Shown piece by piece: positions 22,897-32,691 of a DNA stretch of 44,459 bases (positions are counted from its first letter, which is position 1; each line of letters opens with the position of its first letter). The notes beneath the pieces were generated by a model, which had not been told where the DNA came from, made no database searches, and was given only the letters and a program-made list of their open reading frames with translations. This DNA comes from Kiloniellales bacterium (lineage in GTDB: Bacteria > Pseudomonadota > Alphaproteobacteria > Kiloniellales > JAKSDN01). The position numbers were made by a program, and so were the translations under genes. The stretch spans positions 1-44,459 of the forward strand of contig JASJEC010000022.1 in NCBI GenBank assembly GCA_030064845.1, given 5' to 3'.

Positions 22897-23251
22897 GGGC
22901 TGTCTCCTATATCGCAGAAGTTCTGTCTGCCAAGTTTGGTCCCGGCTGGTTAAGCCTCGGGAAAAAGGGCGCCGAAGCCGCGAGGTAAACACACAATTGA
23001 CACCGGAGTCCCGCCCGCCGGGCCGTCTTCCGCAACAAGGGCGCGCCGGTCGGATCATCGGCCCTCATGGTTAAGAGCGAGTTAACCACAGCAGGGCGCC
23101 GCCCCGCCAGAGCGTCCTCCCTCTCCGGATTTGTCGGACCGCCGTGGCAAAACTCACAGGCGCCCAAAGGGGGCCGTGTCATCTTCCGATCGCATTCGAA
23201 CGACATACCGCGATCCAAGAAAGCGCGAAGGCGCAAAGGGACGGGTGAGAG
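22897..23251. other. 355-bp divergent intergenic region
   Basis: This gap lies between the bactofilin gene and an unknown gene reading the other way. It is less GC-rich around 22980-23010 and 23060-23095. The only clear signal is the TTAA-N7-TTAA site at 23071. No further ORF with a ribosome-binding site or family match is seen. Confidence 0.5.
23071..23086. promoter_or_regulatory. CtrA-like box, TTAA-N7-TTAAC
   Basis: TTAA (23071-23074), seven bases, then TTAAC (23082-23086). The reverse strand also reads TTAAC-N6-TTAAC. This matches the consensus for the alphaproteobacterial cell-cycle regulator CtrA. It lies between the divergent bactofilin gene and the 127-aa gene, about 170 bp from each start. 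Single sites of this size occur by chance, so support is moderate. Confidence 0.45.
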
Positions 23252-23635
23252 ATGGCAGTGCTGGAAAACCTATCGGTCGAACGGGCGGCCGCCGGCCGCG
23301 GCGAGGACGAAACGAGACTTCGGGTCCGCTTCGAGGTCTGCCTGAACGCGCGGGAGCGGCGGGTCCCGGGTCTGCGTTTCAAGGAGAAGGTTCAGCTCTT
23401 CACGACCGCTCCGCACGGCGAGGAACGCTTTCTCTACGAGCTCGAGCCGGCCACCTTCGAGGCCACGCCTGACGGGCTGGTGCGGCGCGAGCGGCTGATC
23501 GCCATGCCCCGCCTGGAAGAAGACCTGGGTGTGGACTGCGGCGTGACCGCGCGGGTCTGGATCACGCCGCGCCTTCCCGAGCCGAGCCCTCCCGCGCCCA
23601 GTTCAAAGAAACAGCGCCTGGAATACTGCTTCTGA
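23252..23635 (+). CDS. Hypothetical protein, 127 residues
   Basis: I do not recognise a family. The protein has no signal peptide or membrane segment and should be cytoplasmic. It has a charged, probably beta-rich core (ETRLRVRFEVCLNARERRVP, FKEKVQLFTTAPHGEERFLY, ATFEATPDGLVRRERLIAMP) and a proline/serine-rich tail ending in KKQRLEYCF. The ATG at 23252 follows GGGTGAGAG, a weak ribosome-binding site. Codon use is like its neighbours (strong third-position G+C), which supports a real gene. It is divergent from the bactofilin gene, and the CtrA-like site lies between them. Confidence 0.6.
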   Translation: MAVLENLSVERAAAGRGEDETRLRVRFEVCLNARERRVPGLRFKEKVQLFTTAPHGEERFLYELEPATFEATPDGLVRRERLIAMPRLEEDLGVDCGVTARVWITPRLPEPSPPAPSSKKQRLEYCF

Positions 23636-23743
23636 TGCCGGCGGCAGCCGTCCTCAAGGAGCCAGCGTGCATCCTGCTCGTCGTCGCGGCGCTCGCCGCC
23701 TAGGGAACCGGCCAGCGCGCACCCGAGGCCTCGCTTCCTGCCG

Positions 23744-23863
23744 GTGTCCCTCGACAGGGAGGAGCTCGCAAGCATCCACGGCGTGAACGAGCGCCTCCCC
23801 GTCGCGGACTACGCCAGTTCCGTCCGGTTCTACCGGGAGCTCCTGACCGAGGCGGCGCAGTAA
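23744..23863 (+). pseudogene. Possible remnant of a VOC/glyoxalase-fold gene
   Basis: A 39-codon frame ends in NERLPVADYASSVRFYRELL plus TEAAQ and a stop. The pattern [LPV]-ADYA-SSVRFYRELL resembles the first strand and helix of VOC (glyoxalase/bleomycin-resistance) domains, usually followed by about 90 more residues that are absent here. The frame is open upstream but has no good start. It is likely a decayed fragment; a chance resemblance is possible. Confidence 0.3.
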
Positions 23864-23876
23864 CCTACCACTCCAG

Positions 23877-24070
23877 TTGTCATGGCCGGACGTGATTCGG
23901 CCATCCAGAGCCACCGCAGATCGGGTGCTGCCGGCAAGGAGCCATTCCCCCAATTGTCATTGCCGGACGGGCGGAGCCCAAGCGCTACGCGCTTCCGGCA
24001 ATCCAGAGCAACCGAAACCCTGGATGCCCGGACTGCGTAGCAGGGCGCGAAGCGGGGTCCGGGCATGACA
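23877..24070. repeat. Cluster of three TGTCAT-GCCGGAC-type hairpins
   Basis: Three related inverted repeats follow each other: TGGCCG/CGGCCA (23883-23903), ATTGCCGGA/TCCGGCAAT (23959-24002) and ATGCCCGGAC/GTCCGGGCAT (24024-24066). The first two begin with TTGTCAT and end with ATCCAGAG; the third is the same motif reversed (CTGGATGCCCG ... GGGCATGACA). It fills the gap before the mtnA stop codon. With the VOC-like fragment it accounts for the gap 23636-24091. Confidence 0.7.
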
Positions 24071-24091
24071 AAAGTGGGAGACGACCGTGGA

Positions 24092-25207
24092 CTAGCCCTC
24101 AGCGTCACCACCACCCCGCCGCTCCGGGTAGAGCGAGAGGAGGCCCTCGCGCGAGGCCGGGCAGACGCCGCGCTCGGTGATGAGGCCCGACACCAGCCGC
24201 GCCGGCGTGACGTCGAAGGCGTAGTTCGCCACCGGGCTGGCCTCGGGCGTGATGCGCACGGTCTCGACCTGGCCGGCCGCGGTGCGGCCGGTGATCTCCG
24301 AGACCTCGCGGCCGTCGCGCTGCTCGATCGGGATCTCACTAAGGCCGTCCCCGAGGCTCCAGTCGATGGTCGAGCCCGGCAGGGCGACATAGAACGGCAC
24401 TTGGGTATCCTGCGCCGCCAGGGCCTTCAGGTAGGTCCCGATCTTGTTGCAGACGTCGCCCTCGGCCGTGGTCCGGTCGGTGCCCGTGATGCAGAGGTCG
24501 ACCTCGCCGTGCTGCATCAGGTGGCCGCCGACGTTGTCGGCGATCACGGTATGGGGAATGCCGTGCTGGGCCAGTTCCCAGGCGGTCAGGCCGGCGCCCT
24601 GGTTGCGCGGGCGGGTCTCGTCGACCCAGACGTGGACCGGGACGCCCGAATCGTGGGCCATGTAGAGCGGCGCGATCGCCGTGCCCCAGTCGACCGTGGC
24701 GAGCCATCCGGCGTTGCAGTGGGTCAGCACGTTGACCCGGCCGCGTTCGCCGCGCTCTTCCCAGGCTCCGCGGATCAGCGCGAGCCCGTGCTCGCCGATC
24801 GCGCGGTTGGTCGCCACGTCCTCGTCGCAGATCCGCGCCGCCAGGCGGTAGGCCGCATCGGCGCGCCCGTCCGCCGGCAGGGGCGCGACCTCGGCGCGCA
24901 CCCGGTCGAGCGCCCAGCGCAGGTTGACCGCCGTGGGCCGGGTCGCGAGCAGCGTCTCCGCGGCGCCCGCCAGGTTCTCGTCGCCGGCATCGGCTCGGAG
25001 GGCGAGCGCCATGCCGTAGGCCGCCGTGGCGCCGATCAGGGGCGCGCCGCGCACCCGCATCGTCACGATCGCCTCGGCGGCGTCAGACAGGCTCTCCAAA
25101 CGGCGCGTGGTGAATTCGTGCGGCAGCAGGGTCTGGTCGATGATCTCGACCGACCAGCCGTCCTCGGCCAGCCAGATGGTGCGCATGGGGCGGTCGCCGA
25201 CCTGCAT
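24092..25207 (-). CDS. mtnA: S-methyl-5-thioribose-1-phosphate isomerase
   Basis: This 371-residue methionine-salvage enzyme converts 5-methylthioribose-1-phosphate to 5-methylthioribulose-1-phosphate. It is related to eIF2B subunits. The catalytic pair is Cys164 (LTHCNAGWLATVDWGTA) and Asp244 (ITGTDRTTAEGDVCNKIGTY). The N-terminal RTIWLAEDGWSVEIIDQTLLP and AIVTMRVRGAPLIGATAAYG are standard. The ATG at 25207 gives the family N-terminus; the open frame continues to a TTG at 25258 but adds no conserved sequence. GAGG lies nine bases before the ATG. It follows mtnP by 120 bp on the same strand, so both consecutive salvage steps are encoded together. Later genes (mtnB, mtnK and others) are not in view. 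Confidence 0.96.
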   Translation of the reverse strand: MQVGDRPMRTIWLAEDGWSVEIIDQTLLPHEFTTRRLESLSDAAEAIVTMRVRGAPLIGATAAYGMALALRADAGDENLAGAAETLLATRPTAVNLRWALDRVRAEVAPLPADGRADAAYRLAARICDEDVATNRAIGEHGLALIRGAWEERGERGRVNVLTHCNAGWLATVDWGTAIAPLYMAHDSGVPVHVWVDETRPRNQGAGLTAWELAQHGIPHTVIADNVGGHLMQHGEVDLCITGTDRTTAEGDVCNKIGTYLKALAAQDTQVPFYVALPGSTIDWSLGDGLSEIPIEQRDGREVSEITGRTAAGQVETVRITPEASPVANYAFDVTPARLVSGLITERGVCPASREGLLSLYPERRGGGDAEG

Positions 25208-25327
25208 CGCAACGAAGCCTCTTCGAAGAGCGCGCGGTGTCGCCGGGGCGTTCAGCAAGACCGCCTCGGCGGCGCGATGTCAAGCGGAGCGTTCTGGAAC
25301 CGCCGCTTTGCCCGGTTGAACGCCCGG

Positions 25328-26218
<891 letters not shown>

Positions 26219-26334
26219 GAAGACTTTCCGGAGAATGGAAGGGACCGCCCTCTATAGGCCGGGCCGCCCCGGATTTCCAGGACTCCCCACACCGAGGGGA
26301 GACCCAAGGGTCGAAAAACAAAGACAAGAAGGGA

Positions 26335-26422
26335 TCACCACAGAGACACAGAGAAAAAACCAGAGAGTTTTTATCGCGCGCTTGCGCGCAACCAGATTTG
26401 TTTCTCTGTGTCTCTGTGGTGA
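26335..26422. repeat. ACCACAGAGACACAGAG inverted repeat, copy 2
   Basis: TCACCACAGAGACACAGAG plus AAA (26335-26356) is exactly inverted at 26401-26422, giving 22-bp perfect arms. A short GC palindrome (GCGCGCTTGCGCGC) sits in the loop, as in copy 1 at 7614. It lies between mtnP and the toxin-antitoxin genes. Confidence 0.88.
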
Positions 26423-26457
26423 AAAGAGTTGTTTCTCCGTACCCTGGCTAGAGGTCT

Positions 26458-27119
<662 letters not shown>

Positions 27120-27123
27120 GTCC

Positions 27124-30100
27124 CTACTCCGCCGCGTCCTGGGCGGCGTGGGGGTTGCGGAAGGCTTCGAGCAGCGCCGCCTCCTGGGCCTTCGCCGCCG
27201 CGATGTTGGCTTCCTTGACGTGGCCGAAGCCGCGGATGTCCTGGGGCACCGACGCGAGCGCCACGGCCAGGCCGTGGGTTTCGTGGTCGAGGCCGGCGAT
27301 CACTTCTTCCATCAGGGTCTCGTAGTCGGCGATGAGCCGGCGTTCCGCCCTGCGTTCCGCCGTGCGGCCGAAGAGGTCGAAGGGCGTGCCGCGCAGGCGC
27401 TTGAGGCGGGCCAGAAGCTTGAAGGCCCGCATCATCCAGGGGCCGAACTCCCGCTTGGTCAGGTGCCCGGTCTCGGGATCGCGCAGCGCGGCGACCGGCG
27501 GCGCGAGGTGGAAGCTGAGTTTGAAATCGCCCTCGAATTGCTGCTTCACCTTGGCCATGAACTCGGGCGCGGCGTAGAGACGCGCGACCTCGTACTCGTC
27601 CTTGACCGCCAGGAGCTTGAAAAAGTTGCGCGCGACTGCCTCGACGAGCCCTTCGCAGCCCGGCGCCCTGGCGGCTTCCGCCTCGCGGACCCGGTCGACC
27701 AGGGCCTTGTAGCGGGCACCGTAGGCCGCGTTCTGATAGTCGGTCAGGAAGCCGACCCGGCGCGCAACGACCTCCTCGAGGCTCTGGGAGAGGTGGTGGT
27801 TCCGCGGCTCCTGCTTGGGCGCGGCCCGGGCCTCGACCCGGCTCAGGTCGACGGCGGCGCGGCGACCCCAGAGAAAGGCTTCCTTGTTGGCTGCGACCGC
27901 GACGCCGTTCAACTCGATCGCGGCGTTGAGCGCCGCCTCGCTGACCGGCACCAGACCTTTCTGCCAAGCGAAGCCGAGCATGAAGAGGTTGGTCGCGATG
28001 GAGTCGCCCAAGAGCGCCGTTGCAAGCCGGGTCGCCTCCAGGAAGTCGCTCTTGCCCGGGCCGGCGGCCTCGGCAATCAGGTCGCGCAGCTTCTGATCGG
28101 GGAAGACGAAGTCCGGGTTGCTGGTGAACTCGCCGGTCACTGTCTCGTGGCTGTTGACCACCGCGTGGGTCTCGCCCTTGGTGATCTTGGACAGCGCCTC
28201 GAAGCCGGCCGCCACGACCAGGTCACAGCCGAGCATCAGGTTGGCACCGCCAGCCGAGATGCGCACGGCGTGAAGATCCTCCGGCGTGTCAGCGAAGCGG
28301 ACGTGGCTGACCACCGCGCCGCCCTTCTGGGCAAGGCCCGCCATGTCTAGCACCGAGACGCCCTTGCCCTCGATGTGGGCGGCCATGCCGAGCAACGCGC
28401 CGATGGTGACGACACCGGTACCGCCGACGCCGGTGACCACGATGTTGTAGGGCTCGGCAAGCTCGGGAATCCGCGGCTCCGGCAGAGCCTCCCAGGCCGG
28501 CCCGTCACTGCCCTTGTCGCCGCGCGACTTCCGCGGCTTGCCGCCGTGCACCGTCACGAAACTGGGGCAGAAGCCCTTGAGGCAGGAGAAGTCCTTGTTG
28601 CAGGAAGACTGGTCGATCGCCCGCTTGCGGCCGAACTCGGTCTCGATCGGGATCACCGAGAGGCAGTTGGACTGCACCGAGCAGTCGCCGCAGCCCTCGC
28701 AGACCAGGTCGTTGATGAAGACGCGCTTGGGCGGATCGGGGTAGAGGCCGCGCTTGCGCCGGCGGCGCTTCTCGGCTGCGCAGGTCTGGTCGTAAACGAT
28801 AGCGGTGACGCCGGAGGTCTCGCGCAGCCGCTTCTGTATGCTGTCCAGTTCGTCACGGTGGTGCACGGTGACGCCGGGGGCCCACTCGATGCCGATCGGA
28901 TACTTCTCGGGCTCGTCGGTGACCACGACGATCTCCTCGACGCCCTCGCCGTAGAGCTGCCGGGTGATGATCGCCGGGTCGAGCGGGCCGTCGACGTGCT
29001 GCCCGCCGGTCATGGCGACCGCGTCGTTGTAGAGCAGCTTGAAGGTGATGTTGACCTTCGCTGCGACGCAGGCCCGGACCGCCAGGATGCCCGAGTGGTA
29101 GTAGGTGCCGTCGCCCAGGTTCGCGAACACGTGCCTAGTCTTGCTGAACGGCGCCTGGCCGATCCACGGCACGCCCTCGCCGCCCATCTGGGTGAAGGTC
29201 GCGGTCTCCCGGTCCATCCACTGGACCATGTAGTGACAGCCGATGCCGGCCAGCGCCCGGCTGCCCTCCGGCACCTTGGTCGAGGTGTTGTGCGGACAGC
29301 CGGAGCAGAAGTAGGGAATGCGCTGGATCGGCGCCTTCTCCCGGGTGACCTCCGCTTCCTTATCGGCGAGGAACTTGAGCCGGGTCTCGATGTCCTCGCT
29401 CGAGTGGAAGCGGGCGATGCGCCGGGCGATCACCCGGGCGATCCGGGCCGGAGTCAGCTCGTCGGTCGAGGGCAGGATCCAGTCGCCTTCCTCGTCGAAC
29501 TTGCCGATCACCCGCGGCCGCACGTCGGCGCGCCAGTTGTAGAGCTGCTCCTTGAGCTGGTTCTCGATGACTGCGCGCTTCTCCTCGACCACCAGGATCT
29601 CGTCCAGGCCCTCGGCGAACTGTCGAATGCCCTCGCGCTCGAGCGGCCAGGTCATGCCGACCTTGTAGACCGCCAGGCCGATCTCCTCGGCCCGGGCCTG
29701 GTCGATGCCCAGGTCTTCCAGCGCCTGGCGCACGTCGAGATAGGACTTCCCCGCCGTGACGATGCCGAGGCGGGTCTTCGCGTTGCCCAGGACCTGGCGG
29801 TCCAGCCTGTTGGCGCGGGCGAAGGCGATCGCGGCATAGAGCTTGTAGCGATGCAGGTTCTCTTCCTGGGCAAGCACGCCGGCGCGCGTTGCGCCCGTCC
29901 AGCGGATGTTGAGACCGCCCTCGGGCATTTCGAAGTCGTCGGGCTGAACGATCTCGATGCGGTGCGGATCGACATAGACCGAGGCCGAGGAATCGACCGT
30001 CTCGCCGATTGTCTTGAAGCCGACCCAGCAGCCGGAATAGCGGCTGAGCGCCCAGCCGTAGAGCCCGAGGTCGAGGAACTCCTGGACGCCGGCAGGGTTC

Positions 30101-30612
30101 AGGACCGGGATCATCGCGTCCATGAAGGTGTATTCGCACTGGTGCGCCAGGGTCGAGGACTTGGCTGTGTGGTCGTCGCCGACCATCAGGAGAACCCCGC
30201 CGTGGCGCGACGAACCGGCCGAATTGCCATGCTTGAAGACGTCGCCGCAGCGGTCGGCGCCGGGGCCCTTGCCGTACCACATGGAGAAGACGCCGTCGTA
30301 GTTCGAGTCGCCGAACAGCGCGGACTGCTGGCTGCCCCAGATCGCTGTCGCCGCGAGGTCCTCGTTGACCCCGGGCTGAAAGTGGATGTGGTTGGTCTCG
30401 AGGAAGCGCTTGGCCGCCCAGAGCTGCTGGTCGACGGCGCCGAGCGGCGAGCCGCGATAACCGGCGATGAAGCAGGCCGTGTTCAGCCCGGCGGCCTGAT
30501 CGCGCTGGCGCTGCATCATGGGCAGCCGCACCAGCGCCTGTGTCCCGGTCAAGAAGACACGCCCGCTCTCGAGCGCGTACTTGTCTTCGAGCGAGACCGC
30601 CGCCAGTGCCAT
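27124..30612 (-). CDS. Fused indolepyruvate (arylpyruvate) ferredoxin oxidoreductase
   Basis: This is a 1162-residue single-chain enzyme in which IorA-like and IorB-like parts are fused, as in many aerobic proteobacteria. It decarboxylates aryl 2-oxo acids with CoA, giving aryl-acyl-CoA and reduced ferredoxin. An N-terminal pyrimidine-binding region (LTGTQALVRLPMMQRQRDQA) is followed by the TPP-binding part (FANLGDGTYYHSGILA, then LYNDAVAMTGGQHVDG). Cysteines for Fe-S clusters are in FCSGCPHNTSTKVP and CEGCGDCSVQSNC. The gamma-type domain has VVTGVGGTGVVTIGALLGMA. The C-terminal region has SVPQDIRGFGHVKEANI. I choose the ATG at 30612, preceded by GAGGTGA, over the GTG at 30621. An 8-bp-arm palindrome lies upstream. 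It is a single gene. Confidence 0.95.
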   Translation of the reverse strand: MALAAVSLEDKYALESGRVFLTGTQALVRLPMMQRQRDQAAGLNTACFIAGYRGSPLGAVDQQLWAAKRFLETNHIHFQPGVNEDLAATAIWGSQQSALFGDSNYDGVFSMWYGKGPGADRCGDVFKHGNSAGSSRHGGVLLMVGDDHTAKSSTLAHQCEYTFMDAMIPVLNPAGVQEFLDLGLYGWALSRYSGCWVGFKTIGETVDSSASVYVDPHRIEIVQPDDFEMPEGGLNIRWTGATRAGVLAQEENLHRYKLYAAIAFARANRLDRQVLGNAKTRLGIVTAGKSYLDVRQALEDLGIDQARAEEIGLAVYKVGMTWPLEREGIRQFAEGLDEILVVEEKRAVIENQLKEQLYNWRADVRPRVIGKFDEEGDWILPSTDELTPARIARVIARRIARFHSSEDIETRLKFLADKEAEVTREKAPIQRIPYFCSGCPHNTSTKVPEGSRALAGIGCHYMVQWMDRETATFTQMGGEGVPWIGQAPFSKTRHVFANLGDGTYYHSGILAVRACVAAKVNITFKLLYNDAVAMTGGQHVDGPLDPAIITRQLYGEGVEEIVVVTDEPEKYPIGIEWAPGVTVHHRDELDSIQKRLRETSGVTAIVYDQTCAAEKRRRRKRGLYPDPPKRVFINDLVCEGCGDCSVQSNCLSVIPIETEFGRKRAIDQSSCNKDFSCLKGFCPSFVTVHGGKPRKSRGDKGSDGPAWEALPEPRIPELAEPYNIVVTGVGGTGVVTIGALLGMAAHIEGKGVSVLDMAGLAQKGGAVVSHVRFADTPEDLHAVRISAGGANLMLGCDLVVAAGFEALSKITKGETHAVVNSHETVTGEFTSNPDFVFPDQKLRDLIAEAAGPGKSDFLEATRLATALLGDSIATNLFMLGFAWQKGLVPVSEAALNAAIELNGVAVAANKEAFLWGRRAAVDLSRVEARAAPKQEPRNHHLSQSLEEVVARRVGFLTDYQNAAYGARYKALVDRVREAEAARAPGCEGLVEAVARNFFKLLAVKDEYEVARLYAAPEFMAKVKQQFEGDFKLSFHLAPPVAALRDPETGHLTKREFGPWMMRAFKLLARLKRLRGTPFDLFGRTAERRAERRLIADYETLMEEVIAGLDHETHGLAVALASVPQDIRGFGHVKEANIAAAKAQEAALLEAFRNPHAAQDAAE

Positions 30613-30657
30613 GGAAGTCACCTCAGCAGGGTTGGGAGCTGCCTAAAAAAGGTATCA

Positions 30658-30678
30658 ATTGCTGACCTTTTCAGCAAT
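30658..30678. promoter_or_regulatory. Palindrome upstream of the indolepyruvate oxidoreductase gene
   Basis: ATTGCTGA (30658-30665) and TCAGCAAT (30671-30678) are perfect inverted arms around CCTTT, 46 bases upstream of the gene start and within a likely promoter zone. It looks like a binding site for a dimeric regulator; which one is unknown. The rest of the gap 30613-31036 holds the repeat at 30868 and no gene that I can see. Confidence 0.4.
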
Positions 30679-30867
30679 GGCAGGCGCGCAAAAAGCAAGG
30701 ATGCAACGCGATCGCGGGCCGGCCCGACGCTTCCTTTCCGAAAAGCCGTATCTCTTTGGAACAATCTGGCTCGCACGAATTCTAGCAGAGAGGGCAAACG
30801 GACGCGACGCGGGCTCGCCGAGTTGTGAACGGAATCTCGGCCAAGAGCCTGTTAGCTTGCCCTCCAC

Positions 30868-31007
30868 CTAGAGCAGATCCGTGTTTGACGAATCGCCAGA
30901 GGCGATCCGACAAACCCGTTGCTGCTCTAACAATATTGATATCGAGCGGATTCACATGTCTTTGCCGGAACCGCGAAGCGTTTCCGTCAAAACATGATCC
31001 GCTCTAG
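30868..31007. repeat. CTAG-flanked double-hairpin element, copy 2 (intergenic)
   Basis: The architecture and orientation match copy 1 at 3746. Hairpin A has outer arms GAGCAG/CTGCTC, a 16-base spacer follows, and hairpin B has outer arms GAGCGGAT/ATCCGCTC. CTAG lies at both ends (30868-30871 and 31004-31007). The inner stems differ from copy 1 (for example GCCGGAAC in place of GGTCGGAAC) but remain paired. It ends 29 bases before the start of the next gene and may form part of its leader. Confidence 0.85.
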
Positions 31008-31036
31008 GGTGGGACTGACCGGGAAAGGAAGCGGCG

Positions 31037-31462
31037 ATGCTGCTCGAGCTGTCACTGGCGCTTTTCGTTTCGGTTGCGGCCTGGGCCGATACGGCCCAGG
31101 CGCCGCGCGACCCCGGCCCCGGGTTCTGCCCCGAAACGCGCGAGTTCGTGGCGCCCCTGCTACAGACCCGGCCGGAAGACGGACTGCTCTACGAGCAGCA
31201 ACGCGCGGCGATCCGGATGCCCATCGCCCAGATCCTCGAATTCATGGGCGGGATCGAGCGCGCCTTCGCCATCGCCGAGGCGACCCGCGCCGACGCCGAG
31301 CGACGGATCGCCGCCGGCGCCCTGGGCGCGGAGCTGCGCTACCACCAGGACACGGTCCTGCGCGCCGATGCCTTGATCGAGATCCTGCTCTGTCTGACCG
31401 AGACCGAGAGTACCGGGCTCAGCACGCCCCAGGGGTTGCCATCGACAAGGCAACCCGCCTGA
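31037..31462 (+). CDS. Hypothetical exported protein, 141 residues
   Basis: I do not recognise a family. A short signal peptide is likely (LLELSLALFVSVAAWADTAQA). The mature part is a helical domain with two cysteines (GFCPETREFVAPLL, LIEILLCLTETES) that could form a disulphide in the periplasm. It is alanine- and charge-rich (FMGGIERAFAIAEATRADAE). The ATG at 31037 has AAGGAAG seven bases upstream, a good ribosome-binding site. The double-hairpin repeat ends 29 bases before the start. A membrane-protein gene begins 46 bases after its stop on the same strand, so they may be co-transcribed. Confidence 0.6.
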   Translation: MLLELSLALFVSVAAWADTAQAPRDPGPGFCPETREFVAPLLQTRPEDGLLYEQQRAAIRMPIAQILEFMGGIERAFAIAEATRADAERRIAAGALGAELRYHQDTVLRADALIEILLCLTETESTGLSTPQGLPSTRQPA

Positions 31463-31508
31463 ACCACTATCAGAGCGCGACACGCCGTTGGTTTCGCGGA
31501 CGCGGGCG

Positions 31509-32060
31509 ATGATGATGCTTCGGGGCTTTCTGCCCCTGATCGCGATTTGGCTGCTGGGCTATCTGGTCGACTGGGAGGCCGCGCTCCTGACGGGCCTAGG
31601 CCTGGCCGGCGTCATCGTGGCGAATGGCGCGCTGCGGGGGAATTTCAGGTCCTTCGAGCTCGCGGTCTTCGTGATACTGGCTGCGCTCGCCGTCTTCGAC
31701 CTGGTGTTCGGTCGGGCGCCCGGCGTGTGGCCCGGAATCCTGGTCTACGCAGGTCTTGCGGTCTTCGCGGCCGGTTCCGTCGTCGTCGGGCGCCCCTTCA
31801 CCCTTGCCTACGGCCGGGAACGCGTGCACCCCGATACCTGGAGCGCGCCCGGGTTCCGTCCGGTGCACCGAAAGATCAGCCTGGTCTGGTCCCTGGCGTT
31901 CGGCTTCCTGGCGCTGGTCCTGACCGGGGCCATGTTCCTGCCGCCTTTCCTCCACGTCGCGACGGCCGTGATCGTCTTCGCCACGATCGCGGCCGGATGC
32001 TTGTACTCGGAAGAGCAGTTCGTTCGGATCCCCGGCCGCGCGCGGTCCGCGCCGGACTAA
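31509..32060 (+). CDS. Hypothetical integral membrane protein
   Basis: This is a 183-residue protein of about six membrane segments: GFLPLIAIWLLGYLVDW, LLTGLGLAGVIVANGAL, LAVFVILAALAVFDLVFG, ILVYAGLAVFAAGSVVVG and two close ones in LVWSLAFGFLALVLTG to VATAVIVFATIAAG. A conserved-looking loop, GRPFTLAYGRERVHPDTW, precedes the last pair. The layout recalls intracellular-septation-A-like and DUF3159-like proteins, but I cannot assign a family. Three ATG codons occur in tandem at 31509-31517; I take the first. No strong ribosome-binding site is seen. The function is unknown. Confidence 0.7.
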   Translation: MMMLRGFLPLIAIWLLGYLVDWEAALLTGLGLAGVIVANGALRGNFRSFELAVFVILAALAVFDLVFGRAPGVWPGILVYAGLAVFAAGSVVVGRPFTLAYGRERVHPDTWSAPGFRPVHRKISLVWSLAFGFLALVLTGAMFLPPFLHVATAVIVFATIAAGCLYSEEQFVRIPGRARSAPD

Positions 32061-32088
32061 GCGGCGTCCTGCCGCGGCGCAGGATTTG

Positions 32089-32445
32089 CTACTGCTCGGA
32101 ACCGCTGGTCGGGATCTTGAGCGTATCCGACACGACCCGGCCGCGATAGGCGAAGAGCCCGCAGGGGCTGCCGTTGCTGATGCTCTTGCAGGCCTCGAGC
32201 GCGGCGTAGGGCGTGGCCGTGCGCGCACAGCCCGAAATGCAGTAGGTGAAGGCGCAGGCACGGCCGTCCTCGGATATGACGAAGTGACGCGGGTCGTAAG
32301 CCGTGTCGTAGCGCCGGAAGGCCTGGGCGCAGTCGGTGCTCTTGATCAGCTCGACGGGATCATCCCGGTCCGACTGGCCGGCGCTGGCCGCCGGCACCCA
32401 AGCGAGGCAGAGGATAAGGATGAAGAGTCTGGTCACGGATGCCAT
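32089..32445 (-). CDS. Hypothetical small secreted cysteine-rich protein
   Basis: This is a 118-residue protein with a clear signal peptide (ASVTRLFILILCLAWVPAASA). The mature region of about 95 residues has six cysteines (STDCAQAFRRYD, GRACAFTYCISGCAR, ALEACKSIS, GSPCGLFAYRG), suggesting two or three disulphides in the periplasm. I do not recognise a named family; small alphaproteobacterial proteins with an ALEAC...CGLFA ending exist but lack a known role. The ATG at 32445 has GGGGAAAG seven bases upstream; the longer frame upstream is rejected because it hides the signal peptide. It is convergent with the membrane protein and divergent from the K+ channel gene. Confidence 0.72.
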   Translation of the reverse strand: MASVTRLFILILCLAWVPAASAGQSDRDDPVELIKSTDCAQAFRRYDTAYDPRHFVISEDGRACAFTYCISGCARTATPYAALEACKSISNGSPCGLFAYRGRVVSDTLKIPTSGSEQ

Positions 32446-32691
32446 TGTGCTTTCCCCGGTCCTTGTTGAGGCTTGCCGAGCCCGCATCCGCGAGCCGTTT
32501 CCGCGTAACCTGCGCTTGAACCAGCATAGGCTCCCGGCGGCGGCGGTAAAGCGCCGATTTGCGTTGACCGGCCTAGCGCGGATCAAGCGGCGTCAGGGCA
32601 TGAGGCCCGCCTGGAGCAGTTCCTCGAAGATTCAGATTTTGGCCGCTTCGCGCTCTGGACAGGCCGGTCATCGAGGCTCAAGGATGGCGCC

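Noticed and set aside
23877-24070. CRISPR-like array
   Set aside because: The three units are inverted repeats of differing sequence and spacing, not direct repeats with uniform spacers.
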